Assembly: GCA_003599575.1 (NCBI GenBank)
Contig: QZKV01000097.1
Coordinates: forward strand, 1 to 46,692
From: Desulfobacteraceae bacterium
GTDB taxonomy: Bacteria > Desulfobacterota > Desulfobacteria > Desulfobacterales > Desulfosarcinaceae
Length of the DNA: 46,692 nucleotides
Direction of reading: 5' to 3'
Positions within the stretch are counted from its first letter, which is position 1. Each line of letters opens with the position of its first letter. The notes beneath the pieces were generated by a model. That model was not told where the DNA came from. It made no database searches and saw nothing but the letters and a program-made list of their open reading frames with translations. The position numbers were made by a program, and so were the translations under genes. Below are positions 43,100 to 46,692 of this stretch, piece after piece.

Positions 43100-43254
43100 C
43101 TACTTTGATAGGACTACCAGGCAAGCACCATCGCTCATGTTCGATGTCGTAAACAAGCACCCGGGAGAACCTGGCTGGCATGCAGCCCTTGAACAAAAAA
43201 GATATAGGCAGGGGCCGGTAAGCATCAATCCCATTTGATCGAGAGGATAAAGGC

Positions 43255-43605
43255 ATGGCCGAAGAAAACAATGCAGGAATGAAAGCGCCGACAGGCGCCG
43301 AGCAACAAGCGGCCGCGGAAAAGGCCGATTCCAAAGCCAAACAGCAAAAACATTATAATTTACCCAAAATCGATTTCGCCACTTTTGTCTTATCCATCAA
43401 TTCCTCCGCTCTGGTCCAACTCGGTCTGATCGAAGATCCGGCCACCGGCCAAAAGGCCACCAATTTCTCCCTGGCTAAGCAGACCATCGATTTATTGGAC
43501 ATGCTGGAAGAAAAGACGCGCGGGAATCTGAACGCCGATGAAGATAATATCCTGAAAAATATTCTCTATGAACTGCGCATGTTATACGTCAAAGAGAAAA
43601 AATAA
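43255..43605 (+). CDS. DUF1844 family protein
   Basis: This 116-aa protein has an Ala/Lys/Glu-rich flexible N-terminus and the family core IDFATFVLSINSSALVQLGL then AKQTIDLLDMLEEKTRGNLN. DUF1844 proteins are small cytoplasmic helical proteins of unknown role, common in Desulfobacterota and often beside ispE or isoprenoid genes, as here. SD gagaggat lies before ATG 43255. Function is unknown. Confidence 0.9.
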   Translation: MAEENNAGMKAPTGAEQQAAAEKADSKAKQQKHYNLPKIDFATFVLSINSSALVQLGLIEDPATGQKATNFSLAKQTIDLLDMLEEKTRGNLNADEDNILKNILYELRMLYVKEKK

Positions 43606-43690
43606 AGCGTTGGCTTAGATCTCGATTCGGTGTTCTTGTCCTATAAGCAGTCGATGGGTCGATTCGTAAATGGGTTTTGGAGCATCTGAG

Positions 43691-44584
43691 ATGACCGCTG
43701 GAACCACTCCACGAATCAACGCATCAACGCGTATCGAACTGCTGGCTCCCGCAAAAATCAATCTGTTTCTGCACGTACTTGGCCGCAGGGACGACGGCTA
43801 TCACGAGCTTTGCTCTCTGATGTGCGGCGTGTCCCTTTACGACCATCTGGTTCTGAAACCTGGGACTCGGAATGAAATGGTATGCTCACATCCGGGTCTG
43901 CCCTGCGATTCATCCAACCTGGCGTTCAAGGCACTCTTGGCCTTCAACCGGGATTTGCGCGCCGCTGCCGCTGTCACCCCGCGGCCCATTTCCATCCATT
44001 TAACCAAGCATATTCCCATCGGTGCGGGGCTGGGCGGCGGCAGCAGCGACGCCGCCGCAGTACTTAAAGGCTTGAATCGTTTTTACGGCGGACCCTTTGA
44101 TCATGACCGGCTGCATGCCCTGGCGGTGCGGCTTGGCGCCGACGTTCCGTTTTTCATCGATCAACGGCCTGCGCTTGCCGAAGGTATAGGTGAACGCTTG
44201 ACGCCGTACTCCGGCTTGCCGGCCCTGTGGACCGTTTTGGTTTATCCCGGTTTTGGGCTTTCCACCGCTGCCGTCTTCAAGAACCTCAATTTGGCATTGA
44301 CAAAATCGAAAAAAAAACTTAGGAAACTTCCTTTTAAAAACGGAAATTTCAGTGCGCCCCAACACTTGCGCAACGATTTGGAGGCAGGTGTGGGCGAGCG
44401 TCTCCCGGTCATCCAGAAGATCAAGGAAGAACTCGTGGCGCTGGGCGCCATCGGATCCTTGATGACCGGCAGCGGCTCTGTCGTATACGGTTTGTTCCCG
44501 GATGCAGCCGGTGCCAACAAGGCCAAAGAGGCGTTGGACGGGGCATCCGAGAGACAGGTATTTGTCGCACGATTGTTGACCTGA
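43691..44584 (+). CDS. ispE: 4-diphosphocytidyl-2-C-methyl-D-erythritol kinase
   Basis: IspE phosphorylates CDP-methylerythritol in the MEP isoprenoid pathway. It is a GHMP kinase: LLAPAKINLFLHVLGRRDDG (substrate Lys/Asp near 20), YHELCSLM, the ATP loop HIPIGAGLGGGSSDAAAVL (near 95), the DVPFF motif (near 140) and MTGSGSVVYGLF near 262. ATG 43691 is chosen for its SD ggag 8 bases upstream; ATG 43670 is an alternative. tRNA-Gln and prs follow, a classic ispE-tRNA-Gln-prs order. Confidence 0.95.
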   Translation: MTAGTTPRINASTRIELLAPAKINLFLHVLGRRDDGYHELCSLMCGVSLYDHLVLKPGTRNEMVCSHPGLPCDSSNLAFKALLAFNRDLRAAAAVTPRPISIHLTKHIPIGAGLGGGSSDAAAVLKGLNRFYGGPFDHDRLHALAVRLGADVPFFIDQRPALAEGIGERLTPYSGLPALWTVLVYPGFGLSTAAVFKNLNLALTKSKKKLRKLPFKNGNFSAPQHLRNDLEAGVGERLPVIQKIKEELVALGAIGSLMTGSGSVVYGLFPDAAGANKAKEALDGASERQVFVARLLT

Positions 44585-44614
44585 AAGCCAGGCAACGGGT
44601 ACCACGATGATTGC

Positions 44615-44690
44615 TGGGGCGTCGTCAAGCGGCTAAGACACAGGATTTTGGTTCCTGCATGCGGAGGTTCGAATCCTCCCGCCCCAGCCA
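44615..44690 (+). tRNA. tRNA-Gln (anticodon TTG)
   Basis: The cloverleaf has acceptor TGGGGCG/CGCCCCA with the U1:A72 pair of glutamine tRNAs, anticodon stem CAGGA/TCCTG with loop TTTTGGT (anticodon TTG), T arm GGAGG-TTCGAAT-CCTCC and encoded CCA after discriminator G. It lies between ispE and prs, as in many Deltaproteobacteria. Confidence 0.97.
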
Positions 44691-44841
44691 CTCTTTTGGG
44701 CGAGCCGAATCGAAAAAAATTCGGCGGTTGGATCAAAATATACCGGCGGCCTGCAAAGGCCGCGGGGAAAAATGCCGCCCTGCGCATGCTGCGGCGGTAC
44801 CGACTTTATCAGTTAGAATCGCAAAGGGGGTCACTCGAGCC

Positions 44842-45795
44842 GTGGCAAGCAGAACACTCAACGATTTCTGGATATTCTCCGGTAATTCCAATCCGACCCT
44901 GGCAAAGAAGATTTGTGAATACCTGAAGATGCCCTTGGGCGGCGCCAAGGTGACGACCTTCAGCGATGGCGAGATCCAGATCGAAATCGAAGACAATGTG
45001 CGCACCAAGGATGTATTCATCATCCAATCCACCTGTTCTCCGGTGAGTCACCACCTCATGGAATTGTTGCTGATGATCGATGCAACGAAGCGTGCGTCGG
45101 CCGCCCGCATCACTGCCGTCATTCCCTACTACGGCTACGCACGGCAGGATAAGAAGGTGGCCCCGCGGGTTCCCATCAGTGCCAAGTTGGTGGCCGATTT
45201 GATCACCACCGCCGGCGCCAACCGCATCATCACCTTGGATCTGCATGCAGGCCAAATCCAGGGCTTTTTCAACATACCCGTGGATAACCTGTTTGCCGCA
45301 CCGGTCATTCTCAGATATATCCGCGAGAATTTCGGTGGCAACATCGTCATCGTTTCACCCGATGCCGGGGGCGTTGAACGCGCCCGCGCCTTTGCCAAGC
45401 GCCTGGATGCCAATCTGGCTATCGTCGACAAAAGGCGCACCGCTCCCAATGAAGCCAAAGCCATGGCCGTGATCGGTGATGTCAAAGACAAGATCGCCGT
45501 CATTCTGGATGACATGGTGGATACCGCAGGCACCTTGACCGAAGCGGTGGGGGTATTGCTGGAAAAGGGCGCCCTCGAAGTGCATGCCTGTTGCGCCCAT
45601 CCGGTTCTTTCCGGACCGGCCATCAGTCGAATTCAATCATCTGATCTGAAAAGCCTGGTCGTCACCGACACCATTCCACAAAAACCCGAAGGGGCCGCAT
45701 GCGCTAAGATCACGGTGTTGTCTATTGCCGACCTGGTCGGCGAGGCCATTATTCGAAGCAATCGGGGCGATTCGGTGACTTCTTTGTTCGTCTAA
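44842..45795 (+). CDS. prs: Ribose-phosphate pyrophosphokinase
   Basis: It makes PRPP from ribose 5-phosphate and ATP for nucleotide, His and Trp synthesis. It begins with the flexible-loop strand [20 protein letters not shown]. The ATP loop region [10 protein letters not shown], the catalytic site [41 protein letters not shown] and the PRPP-binding loop DDMVDTAGT are all present. GTG 44842 is chosen because the standard length (about 317 aa) begins there; the open frame reaches back over the tRNA but cannot be translated. The SD is aaaggggg, 12 bases upstream. Confidence 0.96.
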   Translation: MASRTLNDFWIFSGNSNPTLAKKICEYLKMPLGGAKVTTFSDGEIQIEIEDNVRTKDVFIIQSTCSPVSHHLMELLLMIDATKRASAARITAVIPYYGYARQDKKVAPRVPISAKLVADLITTAGANRIITLDLHAGQIQGFFNIPVDNLFAAPVILRYIRENFGGNIVIVSPDAGGVERARAFAKRLDANLAIVDKRRTAPNEAKAMAVIGDVKDKIAVILDDMVDTAGTLTEAVGVLLEKGALEVHACCAHPVLSGPAISRIQSSDLKSLVVTDTIPQKPEGAACAKITVLSIADLVGEAIIRSNRGDSVTSLFV

Positions 45796-45828
45796 CCTTT
45801 ATATTTGATTTCTAAGGAGGAAGTTTCT

Positions 45829-46461
45829 TTGGATAACGTCGAGCTTAAAGCTGCAACCCGCACAACCAAAGGCAACAGTCCCGCGCGGGCATTGCGTCGC
45901 CAGGGCTTGGTGCCCGCGGTTTTATATGGTCCGGACAGCCCGCCCAGCATGCTTGCCATTCAGGTTTCCGAGCTGGACACAATCATCAAAAGGGGAGGAT
46001 TGGGGCGCTCGGTTTTCAATCTTTACGTCGACGGCGGCCAAAGTGCCAAACCGGTCATGATCAAAGAACTGCAAACCCATCCCCTTTCTAAAACCCTTCT
46101 GCATGTGGACTTCTATGAAGTTTCCATGGATCGCAAAATCCACGTCAATGTACCGGTGATCATCACCGGCAAATCGATCGGGGTCGAAAACGGAGGGATG
46201 CTGCAAATTATCTGCCGCGAATTGGAAGTCACCTGCCTGCCCAATGCGATTCCGAGCAACATCACCATCGACATCACGAATTTGGATATCGGGGATACCG
46301 TTCATGTGGAAGATATCCCATTAAGCGGCAATATTGAGATTCCCCATGAGACCAACTTCACGGTTCTGACGGTTTCCACCACCAAACGGGAAATCGAAGC
46401 GGTCGCTCCGGGCGAACCGGTCGAAGGGGAACCCTCTGAGGAAGAGAGCCCTGAGGCGTAA
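45829..46461 (+). CDS. rplY: Ribosomal protein L25 (CTC family)
   Basis: L25 binds 5S rRNA in the large subunit. The N-terminal domain is ELKAATRTTKGNSPARALRR, then GLVPAVLYG; the C-terminal CTC beta domain (PVIITGKSIGVENGGMLQII) and an acidic Glu-rich tail follow. The start is TTG 45829: aaggagg ends 8 bases before it. The upstream frame from 45805 reads through the SD and is rejected. It directly follows prs and precedes pth, the normal order. Confidence 0.95.
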   Translation: MDNVELKAATRTTKGNSPARALRRQGLVPAVLYGPDSPPSMLAIQVSELDTIIKRGGLGRSVFNLYVDGGQSAKPVMIKELQTHPLSKTLLHVDFYEVSMDRKIHVNVPVIITGKSIGVENGGMLQIICRELEVTCLPNAIPSNITIDITNLDIGDTVHVEDIPLSGNIEIPHETNFTVLTVSTTKREIEAVAPGEPVEGEPSEEESPEA

Positions 46462-46499
46462 TGCTCGTTCGGCACCCGCAGTCAAACAGATGATAAGCC

Positions 46500-46692
46500 A
46501 TGCCGGAACAGGTTCTATACTTAGTAGCCGGCCTCGGCAATCCGGGACCGGAATATGCGGGGACCCGCCATAATGCCGGTTTCATGGTGATCGACGCTTT
46601 GGCCGAGAAGTACAAAATACGGGTTCAGCGTCGCAAATTTGATGTTCTATTCGGAAAAGGACGCATAGGGGGAGTGGAGGCGGTTCTCGCCA
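46500..46692 (+). CDS. pth: Peptidyl-tRNA hydrolase, partial (5' end)
   Basis: It releases peptidyl-tRNA from stalled or dropped-off complexes. Only the first 64 residues are in the window: [20 protein letters not shown] has the conserved Asn and the catalytic His, followed by [14 protein letters not shown]. The frame is open to the last base, so the gene continues beyond. It follows rplY by 38 bases, as in many bacteria. Confidence 0.95.
   Translation, partial: MPEQVLYLVAGLGNPGPEYAGTRHNAGFMVIDALAEKYKIRVQRRKFDVLFGKGRIGGVEAVLA

Noticed and set aside
43651..43675. Possible third copy of the TCGTAAAAGTCC repeat
   Set aside because: Only gattcgtaaa is shared; too short to call.
1..46692. CRISPR arrays, rRNA genes or transposase genes
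   Set aside because: I saw no regularly spaced repeats, rRNA sequence or transposase motifs anywhere in the window.

Overview
The window looks like chromosome from a sulfate-reducer-type Desulfobacterota, most like Desulfosarcina/Desulfobacteraceae. This is inferred from gene content and neighbourhoods: a fused FAD/Fe-S dehydrogenase, tandem PilT-type ATPases, grpE-dnaK, ispE-tRNA-Gln-prs-rplY-pth, and a large Alu-containing SRP RNA. No database search was possible. Housekeeping DNA is moderately GC-rich; one block (about 10.8-12.6 kb) and a few intergenic stretches are clearly AT-rich.

Layout. 1-3079: a large FAD/iron-sulfur oxidoreductase and tRNA-Ala(CGC). 3060-15044: a roughly 12-kb integrative element inserted in the 3' end of that tRNA. 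Its ends share a 15-base identical core (3060-3074 and 15030-15044), and GGGGTAAC-type motifs lie just inside both ends. It carries a P4-type tyrosine integrase, an AlpA-type regulator, a Prim-Pol primase, a P-loop ATPase, a small-terminase-like protein and a tail-fibre-like protein. It also has an HNH protein, several small orphans, and a backward-facing AT-rich three-gene cassette (RHH protein, 124-aa orphan, 388-aa DUF6575-like protein). There are no capsid, portal, large-terminase or tail-tube genes, so it reads as a phage-satellite-like island, not a prophage. Two of its genes for small exported proteins are frameshifted.

15045-20268: a scar region with a terminator, a relic of a class III adenylate cyclase and a dispersed repeat. 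It is followed by a DHA2-type multidrug transporter broken by a frameshift at a G run, a DUF2845 protein, a YgjP-like metallopeptidase, a PilZ protein and a small membrane protein. 20321-23032 (minus): a thioredoxin-like protein, CcdA, a MauE/DoxX-like protein and ProC, in a probable thiol-redox operon. 23314-30449: two orphan proteins, then YggT, DivIVA, PilT, a PilU-like ATPase, a zinc-ribbon/receiver-like protein and an MBL-fold hydrolase, suggesting polarity and type IV pilus functions.

30549-35869 (minus): coaX, a GTACGA-rich hairpin repeat, folP, ftsH and tilS. 36144-39422: SRP RNA with a well-formed promoter, then grpE-dnaK ending in a strong terminator. 39499-46692: an acyl-CoA-synthetase-like enzyme (minus), serA, a DUF1844 protein, ispE, tRNA-Gln(TTG), prs, rplY/ctc and the 5' end of pth, which runs off the window.

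The most interesting parts are the satellite-like island, which pairs a packaging-type and a tail-fibre-type gene without capsid genes, the uncharacterised three-gene cassette inside it, and the regulatory structures at its alpA leader and its AT-rich inverted-repeat region.
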